Positions 1 to 9,423 of a stretch of DNA of 64,000 nt are shown in pieces. Source of the DNA: DASSSQ01 sp963839285 (GTDB lineage Bacteria; Actinomycetota; Thermoleophilia; Gaiellales; Gaiellaceae); NCBI GenBank assembly GCA_963839285.1, contig CAWIUN010000021.1, positions 309,966 to 373,965 of the forward strand. The letters run 5' to 3'. A model generated the notes under the pieces. It had not been told where the DNA came from. It saw only the letters and a list, made by a program, of their open reading frames with translations, and made no database searches. Each line of letters starts with the position of its first letter. The first letter of the stretch is position 1. A program made the translations under genes and the position numbers.

Positions 1-312
1 GTCGCGGACGAACGCCTTGTGCCCCTCATCGCTCGTCCTGATGAAGAAGTCGTTGCTCGCGTTCAGCCGTGCAGGCAGTGCGCGCCACACCTCCGAGATG
101 CGGTCGACGTACTCCTGCGGCGACAGCCCCTGCGCCTCGGCGACGCGGGCGACCTTCGTCGCGTGTTCGTCGACCCCGGTCAGGAAGAAGGTCTCCTGGC
201 CGCGCTGGCGCTGATGCCGCACGAGCATGTCCGCGAGCATCGTCGTGTACGCGTGGCCGATGTGCGGCTTGTCGTTGACGTAGTAGATCGGCGTCGTCAG
301 GTAGTACGGCAT
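1..312 (-). CDS. metG: Methionyl-tRNA synthetase, N-terminal part (runs off the window)
   Basis: Charges tRNA-Met with methionine in the cytoplasm. The 104 visible codons start with MPYYLTTPIYYVNDKPHIGH, the class I synthetase signature with the HIGH motif. They continue through the Rossmann-fold segment containing ETFFLTGVDEHATKVA, typical of MetG. The start ATG is at 312-310. The protein is cut at base 1 after about 104 of the usual 500-650 residues, so KMSKS and the anticodon-binding domain are outside the window. An M23-family envelope gene lies just upstream on the same strand and its uncertain 3' end abuts this start. Identification is secure. Confidence 0.95.
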   Translation of the reverse strand, partial: MPYYLTTPIYYVNDKPHIGHAYTTMLADMLVRHQRQRGQETFFLTGVDEHATKVARVAEAQGLSPQEYVDRISEVWRALPARLNASNDFFIRTSDEGHKAFVRD

Positions 313-1635
313 CGCCGACCATGATACGAGCGCGCCTTCGGACGAGCGCCCACGCCGCCCCGCCGACGAGAGGCAAGCCGCCGGCGAGGACGAGCAGCGG
401 CAGCGAGCAGCAGCGGTGGGCGTCTGTTTCTCGGGCTCGCCGCCTCGGCAAGCGGCGCCCCACGTCCGCGGCCAACGACAGGCATGCGTGCCGGGCCGTG
501 CAGGCGAACCGACGGTGGACGCTGCGCCTGCCGGCCCGAGGAGGACGTGACCGGCGGCCCCGCGGGGGATGCGTCGCGGCTGGCAGGGCTGCCCGACCCG
601 GCGGGCTGGAAGGCCTTCGTTTCGTGCGCGGCGACGCGCCGCTCCGGTCGGGGCGCCTTCCTCGCCCCCGGCACTGCTCGTCTCTTCCCGGGCCTCGCCC
701 GAGGCGCCGCCGCCGCGACACGGTGCGGCATGGGCGCAACCTCGGGCTGGGGCCGCGCCGGCGGCGCCTGCACCTCGTCCGTCGGCGGCGGCGCAGAGTC
801 GACCAGCGGCGGCCGGCGAAGCGGCACGGAATCTGCTGCCGGCGCCGCTCCCTGCGTCGCCTCCGGGGCCGCCGCGGGCTCGTCGGCGACCGGCTCCGGC
901 ACGGGCCGCCCGCCCGGGGCAGAGAGCGGCGTCGGCTCGGGCTGCGGCTCGGCTTGCGGCCGGGGCGCCGGCTCTGGCGCCGGCCGCGATGCCGGTGCCT
1001 GCTCCGGGCCGGGCTCCGGCTGGGGCGCAGGCGCGCCGGGCGAGGGCGCCGGCTCCGGCTCGGGCAAGGGCTCCGGCGCGGGCCTCGGGCTCGGGTGCGT
1101 CGGCTGCCGGGGCGCCGGCGGTTCCCGTCTGCTGCCCCGACGGCTCCGGGAGGGGCCCGACGGGCGGCTCGGTCACGGACACCCGCCCGGGCAGCAGCGA
1201 TGCGGGATCGACGTAGCCGTTCTCGTCGGCGCTCAGCCGGATGCCCAGGTGCACGTACGGCTCCGCGACCTCCGCATCGCCGCTGGGCCCGATCGTGCCG
1301 ACGACCGATCCCTCCTCGACGTCAGCGCCCTTCGCGACCAGGATCGAGCCGAGGTGGAGCAGCGTCACGGCGTAGCCGTCGGCGGTCCGGATCGTGATCG
1401 TGATCCCGTTCCCGGGCAATGTGCCGGCGTAGGAGACCGTTCCGGCGGCGGGCGCGCGCACGGGGCTTCCCGCGGCGCCCGCGACGTCGATCCCGCGGTG
1501 CTGGCCACCGGCGTACGGGTCGGCGCCGGTGAGGAACGGTCGCAGGACAAGCCCGTCTGTGGGCCAGGTCCAGGCGGCGGCCGCGGGCACGGACAGGAGC
1601 GCCGCGAGCAGCACCGCGGCAAGGGCGAGTCGCAT
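313..1635 (-). CDS. Secreted M23-family (LytM-like) protein with Pro/Glu-rich tail, frameshifted
   Basis: A signal peptide at the N-terminus (MRLALAAVLLAALLSVPAAA) is followed at about residues 20-165 by a lysostaphin/LytM fold: HRGIDVAG (metal-binding H and D), a VTLLHLGS strand and YVHLGIR. The last motif has only the second His of the usual HxH, so the protein may be a non-catalytic LytM factor acting on division or peptidoglycan. After about position 1100 the frame shifts by one base into a long Pro/Glu/Ala-rich tail. In yet another frame near 345-420 there is a C-terminal hydrophobic stretch (LPLLVLAGGLPLVGG) followed by Arg residues, which looks like a membrane anchor. At least two indels are needed to join these parts, so the 3' end is approximate. 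The start ATG at 1635-1633 is preceded by AGGTGG. Confidence 0.6.
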
Positions 1636-2137
1636 CGTTCGTCCACCTCGATCGTGTTGTCAATTTCGGAAACAGCTTCGAAGGTAGGGCCGCGGAGTGG
1701 GCGGTGTCAAGGGATGTGGACGTCTCGTCACAGAGTCGGCACAGGTCGGAGATCGCCTCGATGCGCGAGCCGGGACGGAGCGCGACCGCGCCTCCGGAAG
1801 GAGCACCCGACGGCGACCGCGAGCGCGCACCGTGATCGCGTCGGCGCGACGACGCGGCCGCGAGGGGCTGCGGAAGGGGCGCTGCTCGACCTCGCCCGGG
1901 TGCGAGCTCCGCGTCCGCGCCGCTCTACCCGGCGTCGACGGTGCGCCGGCTGCTCCGACGGCTCGTCCTGAGACAACGTGCGTCTGGTTCCGGTGCCGCT
2001 CCGTCCGCTCGTCGGCGCGGGAACGGCCGGCCGCTTCAGCGCCTGGAAGCCAACACGCCGCAGCACCGACGCGAAGATCGAGCACGGCCGCTCGGCCGCT
2101 CGCTGAGCGCCGTCGTGTGCTCTGGCCCCCGCCGGGG
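1636..2137. other. Gene-free stretch of about 500 bases
   Basis: Open frames here on both strands give Arg/Ser-rich, compositionally implausible proteins, and I recognise none. The segment separates two leftward genes (rsmI upstream, the M23 gene downstream), so it should hold the M23 promoter. A TTGACA on the minus strand at 1663-1658 is the only promoter-like element I could see, with no convincing -10. A 5-bp GC hairpin at 2125-2138 overlaps the rsmI stop and could be a weak terminator. Confidence 0.5.
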
Positions 2138-2944
2138 CTACAGGGACGTGCGGTAGAGCCGGCTCTTCGGGACGCCGGTGAGCCGGGCGACGAGGCGGGC
2201 CGCCTGGTTGCGGCCGACGCCGGCGGCGACGAGCTCGGCGACCGCCGCGGCCGCCTCCGTCTCGTCCACCGAGACGCCGGCGGCCTCCGCCGGCCCGAGC
2301 ACGAGCGCGATCTCGCCCTTCGGCGGCTCCGGGAAGCGCGCGGCGAGCTCCACCGGCGTCCCCCGCGCCACCTCCTCGAAGCGCTTCGTCAGCTCACGAC
2401 AGACCGCCGCGGGCCGCTCCGGCAGCGCCTCCGCGAGCGAGCGAAGCGTCGCGGGCAGCCGCTGCGGCGACTCGAACGCGACCGCCGCGTGCGGCCAGGC
2501 TCGGAGCTCCTGCCAGAGCGCCGCCAGCGCCTTGCCGCCGCGCGGCAGGAAGCCGAGGAACTGCCAGCGGTCGGCGGCGAGGCCGCTCGCGACCAGGGCC
2601 GTCTCGACGGCCGAGGGCCCGGGCAGAACCGTCACCGCCACCCCTGCCGCGAGCGCGGCGGCGACCAGGCGGGCGCCCGGGTCGGAGACCGCCGGCATGC
2701 CCGCGTCGGTGACGAGCGCGATCCGCTCGCCGGCCTCGAGCCGCGGCACGAGCTCGGCGACGCGGGCCGCCTCGTTGTGCTCGTGGTAGGAGAGGAGCCG
2801 CGCAGGGACGCCGTGGCGGTCGAGCAGCACCCGCGTCACCCGCGTGTCCTCGGCGAGGACGACGTCCGCCTCCGCGAGCTCCCGGAGGACGCGCAGGGTC
2901 ACGTCCTCGAGGTTGCCGATCGGCGTCGCGCAGACCGAGAGCAC
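2138..2944 (-). CDS. rsmI: 16S rRNA (cytidine-1402-2'-O)-methyltransferase RsmI
   Basis: An S-adenosylmethionine-dependent enzyme that 2'-O-methylates C1402 in the ribosomal decoding centre. The 268-residue protein begins VLSVCATPIGNLEDVTLRVL and carries ALVTDAGMPAVSDPG, VTVLPGPSAVETALVASGL, FLGFLPR and AVCRELTKRFEE. These are the tetrapyrrole-methylase-fold motifs in RsmI order, and the length is typical. The GTG start (2944-2942) shares one base with the TAG stop of the upstream ROK kinase, so the two are probably translationally coupled. The C-terminus GRNQAARLVARLTGVPKSRLY is the usual RsmI helix-turn-helix tail. Confidence 0.95.
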   Translation of the reverse strand: MLSVCATPIGNLEDVTLRVLRELAEADVVLAEDTRVTRVLLDRHGVPARLLSYHEHNEAARVAELVPRLEAGERIALVTDAGMPAVSDPGARLVAAALAAGVAVTVLPGPSAVETALVASGLAADRWQFLGFLPRGGKALAALWQELRAWPHAAVAFESPQRLPATLRSLAEALPERPAAVCRELTKRFEEVARGTPVELAARFPEPPKGEIALVLGPAEAAGVSVDETEAAAAVAELVAAGVGRNQAARLVARLTGVPKSRLYRTSL

Positions 2945-3816
2945 TACGCCACCGCGTCGAAGGCGATCAGGCCCGCGCCGACGAGGCCCGCGTCGGGCCC
3001 CAGCGCCGCCCGCACCACCGGCACCTCCCCGGCGGGGTCGAGCGCCTCGCGCCGCAGCACCTCGCGCGTCGCGGGCAACAGCAGCTCGAAGGCGGCGATG
3101 CCGAAGCCGCCGCCGATCACGACCAGCTCCGGGTCGAAGATGTTCACGAGCGTCGCCAGGCCCGCGCCGAGGTAGCGGCCGATCCGTCCGAGGGCCGGGT
3201 GCCGTCGCTGGATCAGGTCGCTCGCGTCGGCGCCCTCCCCCAGCTCCGCACGGGCGACGCTGTCGGCTGCGGTGCCGGACGCGTACGACTCGAGGTGCCC
3301 GCGTCCGGTGCAGGCGCCCTGGCAGGGGGCGCCGTCGAGCTCGACGACGATGTGCCCGATCTCGGCCCAGCCGTGGTAGGGCCGGCCCCCGAGCACGAGG
3401 CCGCCGCCGACACCGGTGCCGAGCGTCAGCATCACCATCGTCTGCGTGCCGCGCGCGGCGCCGTGCCCCCACTCGGCGAAGGCCGCGACGTTCGCGTCGT
3501 TGTCGACCGCCACGGGCAGCCGGAGCCGCTCCGCCATCAGGCTGCGGAAGGGGATGTCCGCCAGCGGGATGTTGACGGCGCGTCCGAGCGTGCCGGTCCG
3601 CTGGTCGATCTGGGAGGGAACGCCGAAGCCGACGGCGCGGACCCGCGGGTCGAGCAGGTCCTCGACCGCGCGTGCGATCCCGTCGACGAGCTCGTCCTGG
3701 GAGGCCGTCGGGGTCGGGTGGACGACGCTGCGCTCGATCCGCCCGGACCGGTCGAGCAGCCCCGCCAGGATCTTCGTCCCGCCCACGTCCACCCCGATCA
3801 CGCGCTCGTCGGCCAC
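2944..3816 (-). CDS. ROK-family sugar kinase, probable glucokinase
   Basis: Phosphorylates glucose or a related hexose with ATP. The 290-residue protein has the N-terminal phosphate loop IGVDVGGTKILAGLLD, VDNDANVAAFAEW, the LGTGVGGGLVLGG phosphate-2 motif and GHIVVELDG. The zinc-loop region reads PCQGACTGRGHLESYASG, so the usual CxCGxxGCxE pattern is altered but retains two Cys and a Glu. VVIGGG lies near the C-terminus. It is the first gene of a pair with rsmI (TAG/GTG overlap). Substrate is inferred from family only. Confidence 0.88.
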   Translation of the reverse strand: MADERVIGVDVGGTKILAGLLDRSGRIERSVVHPTPTASQDELVDGIARAVEDLLDPRVRAVGFGVPSQIDQRTGTLGRAVNIPLADIPFRSLMAERLRLPVAVDNDANVAAFAEWGHGAARGTQTMVMLTLGTGVGGGLVLGGRPYHGWAEIGHIVVELDGAPCQGACTGRGHLESYASGTAADSVARAELGEGADASDLIQRRHPALGRIGRYLGAGLATLVNIFDPELVVIGGGFGIAAFELLLPATREVLRREALDPAGEVPVVRAALGPDAGLVGAGLIAFDAVA

Positions 3817-3911
3817 CGGACAACTATCGCAGCGACCGACTGCCGTTGCCGGGCTAGAATCCGCGCACTCGATGACGCCTGCGCAGGGCTCCGATCTTCC
3901 TCCTCGAAGCG

Positions 3912-4238
3912 ATGGACGCGGCTCCGGTGCTCGTCTTCGTCGCAGACGACGAGATGCGCTACGTCGCAGTCAACCGGCGCGCGTGCGAGGTGCTCGGGTA
4001 CACCCGCGAAGAGCTGCTCGAGCTGCGCGTCCCGGACATCGCCGAGCCGGTCGAGGCGCGGCACCTCTACCCGAAGATGCAGCGCGAGCACGGGCACTCC
4101 GGCAGCGCGCACATCCGCGACAAGGGCGGCCGCACGCACCTCTTCCACTACTGGGCCGGCCCGGCGGGCGACGGCCTCTGGATCTCCTGCGGCGTGCTCG
4201 ACCACGAGCTGCCGAGCTTCGGCCGGCCGCTCGCCTAG
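3912..4238 (+). CDS. Single PAS-domain protein
   Basis: A 108-residue protein that is essentially one PAS domain: VLVFVADDEMRYVAVNRRAC, then EVLGYTREELLELRVPDI, then a beta-sheet half ending LWISCGVLDHEL. There is no attached kinase, cyclase or HTH, so it would sense a ligand or act through a partner. An in-frame stop at the TGA near 3873 excludes a longer form, so the ATG at 3912 is chosen. TAGAAT at about 3855 resembles a -10 box. It stands alone between the divergent ROK gene and the LCP gene. Confidence 0.75.
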   Translation: MDAAPVLVFVADDEMRYVAVNRRACEVLGYTREELLELRVPDIAEPVEARHLYPKMQREHGHSGSAHIRDKGGRTHLFHYWAGPAGDGLWISCGVLDHELPSFGRPLA

Positions 4239-4255
4239 CGGACGGGTCGAGCCGC

Positions 4256-4261
4256 TACCAT
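4256..4261 (+). promoter_or_regulatory. -10 box TACCAT of a leaderless promoter
   Basis: TACCAT lies 8 bases before the ATG at 4270, with no purine-rich ribosome-binding site in between. This spacing would place the transcription start at or near the A of the start codon. Confidence 0.5.
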
Positions 4262-4269
4262 CGCGCCGC

Positions 4270-5478
4270 ATGGCCGGCGAGGAGAAGCCCTACCGCGTCT
4301 ACCGCGGCGGACGCGTCAAGGGCAAGGTGCCGGCGCCGCCGAAACCGGCGAAGGAGCCCCGCCGCCGCGCGGCGCCCGGAAACGGCCGCGGCGGCCGCTC
4401 CGACTACAAGGGGCCGGGCCCCAGGAGCCGCGGGCGGACGCCGGGACGGCACGGCCGGCGCCGGATCGTCCTCCTGACCCTGCTCGGGCTGCTGCTCCTC
4501 CTCGTCGTCTGGGCGGTCGCGAGCTACCTCTCCTTCCGCGGCGGGGTCGCCGACGCCAACAAGCGACTCGACCCGACCGTGCGCAGCGCGCTCGCCGACC
4601 AGCAGGGGCTCGTGCTCTCGCACCCGACGACGATCCTGCTGCTCGGCACCGACCACGCGTCCACGAACGGGCGCGAAGGCGACCGCCACTCCGACTCGAT
4701 CATGCTGGTCCACACCGACCCGAAGCGGCACCGGCTGATCTTCCTCTCGATCCCGCGGGACCTGCGCGTGCCGATCCCCGGGTACGCCGACCAGAAGATC
4801 AACGCGGCCTTCCAGATCGGCGGGCCGGCGCTGGCGCTGAAGACGGTGCGCGCCTTCACGGGGCTCGACGTCAACCACGTCGCGATCGTCGACTTCGCGG
4901 ACTTCCGCGACCTGATCGACGCGATCGGCGGGGTGACGATCCGCAACCCCGCCCCGATCCTCTCGAACCGCTTCGACTGCCCCTACTCCACGCAGGAGCG
5001 CTGCTCGCAGTGGCAGGGCTGGAGCTTCGAGAAGGGGACGATCCACCTCGACGGACACCAGGCGCTGATCTACAGCCGGATCCGCGAGAACCGGTTGAAC
5101 ACGGCGGAGACCGACGTCACCCGGGGTGAGCGCCAGCAGCGCGTGCTCCAGGCGATCGCGGGGCAGCTGACGTCGATCGGCACGCTCGTGAAGCTGCCGT
5201 CGATCGGCGGCGACCTGCTGAAGCCGCTCTCGACCGACCTCAGCGCGGGCCAGTTCCTCCAGCTCGGCTGGCTCAAGTTCCGCTCCTCGTCGTCGAGCAC
5301 GCTGCACTGCCGGCTCGGCGGCGACGCCTCGACGATCGGCGGCCAGGCGGTGATCGAGCCGACCGAGGAGAACCGGAACGTGATCGCGATGGTCGTCGGC
5401 AACTCGGCACCGCAGCCGCCGCCGCCCGGCTCGGGCCTCTACGGCCCCGGCTGCGTCGTCGGCGACTCGACGCCGTAG
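4270..5478 (+). CDS. LytR-CpsA-Psr (LCP) family cell-wall glycopolymer ligase
   Basis: A membrane-anchored enzyme expected to transfer lipid-linked glycopolymers to peptidoglycan outside the membrane. The 402 residues run: a basic Pro-rich cytoplasmic tail (about 1-65), one membrane helix (IVLLTLLGLLLLLVVWAVAS), then the LCP domain. LCP motifs visible are LLLGTDH, RHSDSIMLVH, FLSIPRDLRVPIPG with the catalytic-site Arg, KINAAFQIGG, VDFADFRDLIDAIGGV and HLDGHQALIYSRIRE followed by DVTRGERQQRVL. Length and order are normal for the family. It appears monocistronic, with a leaderless-type promoter. Confidence 0.93.
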   Translation: MAGEEKPYRVYRGGRVKGKVPAPPKPAKEPRRRAAPGNGRGGRSDYKGPGPRSRGRTPGRHGRRRIVLLTLLGLLLLLVVWAVASYLSFRGGVADANKRLDPTVRSALADQQGLVLSHPTTILLLGTDHASTNGREGDRHSDSIMLVHTDPKRHRLIFLSIPRDLRVPIPGYADQKINAAFQIGGPALALKTVRAFTGLDVNHVAIVDFADFRDLIDAIGGVTIRNPAPILSNRFDCPYSTQERCSQWQGWSFEKGTIHLDGHQALIYSRIRENRLNTAETDVTRGERQQRVLQAIAGQLTSIGTLVKLPSIGGDLLKPLSTDLSAGQFLQLGWLKFRSSSSSTLHCRLGGDASTIGGQAVIEPTEENRNVIAMVVGNSAPQPPPPGSGLYGPGCVVGDSTP

Positions 5479-5518
5479 AGCTCGAACCGGATTCGCGCTC
5501 GCCGGCCGGGCTGGCTCT

Positions 5519-6731
5519 TCAGATGTCGTCGAGCAGCGTCCGCTCCTCGGGCGCCTCCTGCAGCACCGTCTCGGCATACGACTGCGCCGCCTCCTCGAGC
5601 CCGACGTCGCGGCCGCGCGACTCGGAGAGGAACCAGCGGTGGACGAGGATCTCGTGGAACATCTCCGCAGGCTCGAGCTTGCCGCGCTGGGCCGCCGGCA
5701 CCGACTCGATCGTCGGCTCGTAGACCTCCCGCAGCCAGCGGTAGCCCGCGACCGCCTCGGGGACGGCGACGCCGGCCCGCTCCTCGAGCGCCGCCCGGTA
5801 GCGGGCGAGGTCCTGGAGCAGCCGCCGCGCCTGGTTCTCCTGCACGTCGAGACCGGTCATCGAGGCCAGCCGGCGCCGGTGGTGCCCGGGCTCGACGACG
5901 CGCGGGTCGAGCCGCAGGCGGTAGCCGCCCGTCGACGGCCACGAGCTCGAGCTGGTCGACGTCGAAGCCGAGCTCGTTCAGCCGGTGGAGGCGCTCGTCG
6001 ATCCGGTAGCGCTCGTCGGGGCCGAAGATCACCTCGTGCGTCAGCTCCGTCCAGAGCGACTCGTACCGGCTCGTGACCGCGGCGGCCGCCTCGAACGGGT
6101 CGAGGCCCGGCGGCAGCCCGAGCTCCGCGTCGACGTCGAGCAGCTCGCCGGCGACGTTCTCCTCCGCGACCAGCAGCTCGTGCGCGCGCTGCCCGTCCGA
6201 GAGCGAGGGGTGCAGCTCGCCGGTCTCGGCGTCGACGAGGTAGGCGGAGAGCGCACCCGCGTCGCGCCGGAAGAGCGCGTTCGAGAGCGAGCAGTCGCCC
6301 CAGAAGAAGCCCGCCAGGTGCAGACGGACGAGCAGCTCGGCGAGCGCGTCCAGCAGCCGCTCGCGGATGTCGGCGAAGCCGCGTCCGCCGAACAGGGCGC
6401 GGTAGGGCAGCGAGAACTCGAGGTGGCGCGTGATCAGGACGGCCTCGAGGTGGTCGGGCCGGTCGCCGACGACGGCGACCGCCTCGACCACGGGCATCCC
6501 CTCCGCCCGGAGGTGCGTCAGCAGCGCGAACTCGCGCTCCGCGAGCGGGCGCGGCAGCTCCTTGAGCGCGTAGATCGCGTCGCCGTAGGCGACGAAGCGG
6601 ACGACGTGGCGGCTGATCCCGCGGACGACGCGGACGAGCCGCTCGGACTCCCACTCCTCGAGCGGCGTGCCCCAGGGCAGGTCGAGGAAGGTCGGATGGC
6701 CGGTGCGGGTGACGAGCTGGAAGGAGTCCAC
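5519..6731 (-). CDS. DUF4032 protein with a kinase-like fold, one-base frameshift
   Basis: The N-terminal 260 residues resemble lipopolysaccharide-kinase/protein-kinase-like folds: VVRFVAYGDAIYALKELP (lysine-bearing strand), LVRLHLAGFFWGDCSLSNAL (equivalent of the catalytic HxD..N loop, here WGD-CSLSN) and YLVDAETGE (metal-binding Asp). The rest, after a one-base shift near 5935, matches the DUF4032 C-terminus (LASMTGLDVQENQARRLLQD ... FHEILVHRWFLSE). The total length of 1213 bases is 3n+1, as expected for a single inserted base. GTG start at 6731-6729. The function of DUF4032 is not established, so kinase activity is inference from fold motifs. Confidence 0.75.
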
Positions 6732-6792
6732 GGCGCCGCCTTCGTCAGCTCCCGGCGGCGATCCGCGCGCGCGGGCTGCAGGTTGACCCAGG

Positions 6793-6822
6793 TTGCAGTG
6801 GAGATTCGCATAGGTTTACGAT
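6793..6822 (+). promoter_or_regulatory. Promoter of the sugar ABC transporter operon
   Basis: TTGCAG at 6793-6798 and TACGAT at 6817-6822 are separated by 18 bases and stand upstream of the transporter operon. The neighbouring DUF4032 gene is divergent, so this is the natural location. No clear operator palindrome was seen. Confidence 0.45.
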
Positions 6823-6885
6823 CGGCCGGGATCCCGCATGGTTGCATTAGCGGGACAGCGTCGCGGGATCGAGGGAGGGAATGGC

Positions 6886-8113
6886 TTGGCCGCCGTCACG
6901 TTCGACCGCATCAGCAAGATCTACGACGACGGGACCCGGGCCGTCAACGCGATCGAGCTCGAGATCGTGGACGGCGAGTTCATGGTCCTCGTCGGGCCGT
7001 CCGGCTGCGGCAAGACGACCGCGCTCCGGATGGTCGCAGGGCTGGAGGAGATCTCCGAGGGCGTGCTCCGGATCGGCGAGCGCGTCGTCAACCACGTGCC
7101 GTCGCGCGACCGCGACATCGCGATGGTCTTCCAGAGCTACGCGCTCTACCCGCATCTGTCCGTCTACGACAACATCGCCTTCGGCCTGAAGCTGAAGAAG
7201 CTGCCGAAGGCCGAGATCGAGCGGCGCGTCGCCGACGCGGCCCGCATCCTCGGGCTGGACGAGTACCTGAAGCGGAAGCCGCGCGCGCTCTCGGGCGGGC
7301 AGCGGCAGCGCGTCGCGATGGGCCGCGCGATCGTGCGCGAGCCGGCCGCGTTCCTGATGGACGAGCCGCTCTCGAACCTCGACGCGAAGCTGCGCGTGCA
7401 GATGCGCGCCGAGATCTCGACGCTCCAGCGCGACCTCGGCGTCACGACGATCTACGTCACCCACGACCAGGTCGAGGCGATGACGATGGGCGACCGCGTC
7501 GCCGTCATGCGCAAGGGCGAGCTGCAGCAGGTCGACGACCCGCAGACGCTCTACGACCACCCGGTCAACCTCTTCGTCGGCGGCTTCATCGGCAGCCCGG
7601 CGATGAACATGATCGAGGCGAAGGTCGAGCGGGAGAACGGGCGCCTGGCCGCACGGATGGGCGACCAGAAGATCGCGCTCGGCGAGGAGACGCTCTCGGC
7701 GCGCCCGGCGCTGAAGGCCTACGAGGGCAGGCCGGTGATCCTCGGCATCCGCCCGGAGGACCTCGAGGACGCCGTGCTCGCCCAGGACACGCCCGCCGAC
7801 CAGCGGCTGACCGGCAAGGTCGAGCTGCGCGAGGCGCTCGGGCGCGGAGCTGATGGCCCACTTCAGCGTCCCGGGTGCGCGGCCCGCGTTCACCGAGGAC
7901 GTCAGGGAGCTCGCCCGGGACGCCGGCGACGACCGCGCCGCCGAGACCGAGGGCAACGCGCTGCTCGTCGGACGCTTCGGCGCGCGCTCGCGGATCCGCG
8001 AGGGAGAGGCCGTGGAGGTCGCCGTCGACACGCGCGCGCTCCACTTCTTCGACCCGGAGACGAGCCTCGGAATTTACGACGAAGACCCCCAAGGGAAAGG
8101 AGCAACCACGTGA
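6886..8113 (+). CDS. Carbohydrate ABC transporter ATP-binding protein (MsmK/UgpC type), frameshifted
   Basis: Energises uptake through the permeases encoded downstream. Walker A is GPSGCGKTT, the signature is LSGGQRQRVAMGRAIVREP, Walker B is AFLMDEPLSNLDAKLR and the switch His is in YVTHDQVEAMTMGDR. A C-terminal regulatory MalK/OB-type domain follows. A single inserted base near 7846 (extra G in CTCGGGCGC) moves the last 90 residues to another frame; the joined length is 3n+1. The TTG at 6886 is preferred because GAGGGAGGG sits 6-8 bases upstream; an in-frame ATG at 6838 is the alternative. Its stop overlaps the next GTG as GTGA. Likely sugars are oligosaccharides or alpha-glucosides, by family only. 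Confidence 0.9.
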
Positions 8114-9423
8114 GCAGGCGATTCAAGCGCCTTGCGCCGGTGGCGGGCCTGATCGCCGCGCTGGCGGTCGTCGCAGCCGGCTGCGGCGGCAGCAGCAGCT
8201 CGAGCGGCGGCGGCGGCAGCAGCTCGACGAACGAGAGCGTCTCCGGCACCGTCTCGGTGATGGCCGTCTGGACGGGCCCCGAACAGAAGGCGTTCCAGGC
8301 CGTCCTGGACGGCTTCAAGAGCGACAACCCGGACGTGACCGTCAACTACACCTCGGCCGGCGACCAGCTGCCGACGCAGCTCTCGACCGCGGTCCAGGGC
8401 GGGAACCCGCCGGACATCGCGGTGCTGCCGCAGCCGGGCCTGATGAAGGACTTCGTCCAGAAGGACGCACTGCAGCCGATCACGTTCGCCAAGGACGACG
8501 TCATGTCCAATCTCGGGCAGTCGGCGGTCGACCTCGGCTCCGTGGACGGGACGCTCTACGGCTTCCTCTTCAAGGCGGCCAACAAGTCGACGGTCTGGTA
8601 CAACGTCGCCGCGTTCAAGGACGCCGGCGTCGACCCGCCGCAGACCTGGGACGACCTGATGTCGGCGGCGAAGACGATCAAGGCCTCCGGCCTGCCGCCG
8701 TACTCGATCGGCGCCGCGGACGGCTGGACGCTCACCGACCTCTTCGAGAACATCTACCTCCGCCAGGCGGGGCCGGACAAGTACGACCAGCTGGCCACGC
8801 ACGACATCCCCTGGACGGACCAGTCGGTCAAGGACGCCCTGACGACGATGGGCGACGTCCTCTCGAACAAGGACGACATCGCCGGGAACATGCTGCAGAC
8901 GGACTTCCCGACCTCGGTCGCGAACGTCTTCTCGCAGAGTCCGAAGGCCGCGATGGTGATGGAGGGCGACTTCGTCCCCGGCGCCGTCAAGACCCAGCTG
9001 AAGCCGGAGACGGGCTACAACGTCTTCGCCTTCCCGTCGATCAACGGCTCCGAGCAGATGGTCGTCGGCGGCGGCGACACCGTCGTCATGTTCAACGACA
9101 GTCCGGCGGCCGAGGCGCTCGTCACCTACCTGACGACCGCCAAGGCGGCAGAGGCCTGGGCCAAGCTCGGCGGCTTCGCGACGCTGAACAAGAACATCGA
9201 CACGAGCGTCTACCCCGACCCGATCCAGCAGGAGACGGCGGGCGCGATCAGCAAGGCGTCGGTGTTCCGGTTCGACCTCTCCGACCTGCAGCCGGCCGAG
9301 TTCGGCGGCACCGTCGGGCAGGGCCTGTTCAAGCTCTTCCAGGACCTGGCGGCGAACCCCTCGAACGTCGACGGGATCGCCTCGCAGATGGAAGCGGCCG
9401 CCAAGAAGGCCTACGGCGGCTGA
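8110..9423 (+). CDS. Sugar ABC transporter substrate-binding lipoprotein
   Basis: The extracytoplasmic receptor for the adjacent importer. The 437 residues begin with a lipoprotein signal peptide ending in the lipobox VVAAGC, then a Ser/Gly linker. A family-1 binding-protein fold follows: FKSDNPDVTVNYTSAG, QGGNPPDIAVLPQPG, FLFKAANKSTVWYN, AAMVMEGDF and ALVTYLTTAKAAEAW. The GTG start overlaps the ATPase stop (GTGA), and an AAGGGAAAGGAGC purine tract precedes it. Its stop overlaps the permease start as TGATG. The ligand cannot be read from the sequence. Confidence 0.93.
   Translation: MSRRFKRLAPVAGLIAALAVVAAGCGGSSSSSGGGGSSSTNESVSGTVSVMAVWTGPEQKAFQAVLDGFKSDNPDVTVNYTSAGDQLPTQLSTAVQGGNPPDIAVLPQPGLMKDFVQKDALQPITFAKDDVMSNLGQSAVDLGSVDGTLYGFLFKAANKSTVWYNVAAFKDAGVDPPQTWDDLMSAAKTIKASGLPPYSIGAADGWTLTDLFENIYLRQAGPDKYDQLATHDIPWTDQSVKDALTTMGDVLSNKDDIAGNMLQTDFPTSVANVFSQSPKAAMVMEGDFVPGAVKTQLKPETGYNVFAFPSINGSEQMVVGGGDTVVMFNDSPAAEALVTYLTTAKAAEAWAKLGGFATLNKNIDTSVYPDPIQQETAGAISKASVFRFDLSDLQPAEFGGTVGQGLFKLFQDLAANPSNVDGIASQMEAAAKKAYGG

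Noticed and set aside
760..1150. Low-complexity GGC/CCG-rich tract as a possible tandem-repeat or CRISPR-like array
   Set aside because: The period is irregular and the tract encodes a Pro/Glu-rich linker on the minus strand; there are no spacers or direct repeats of fixed length.
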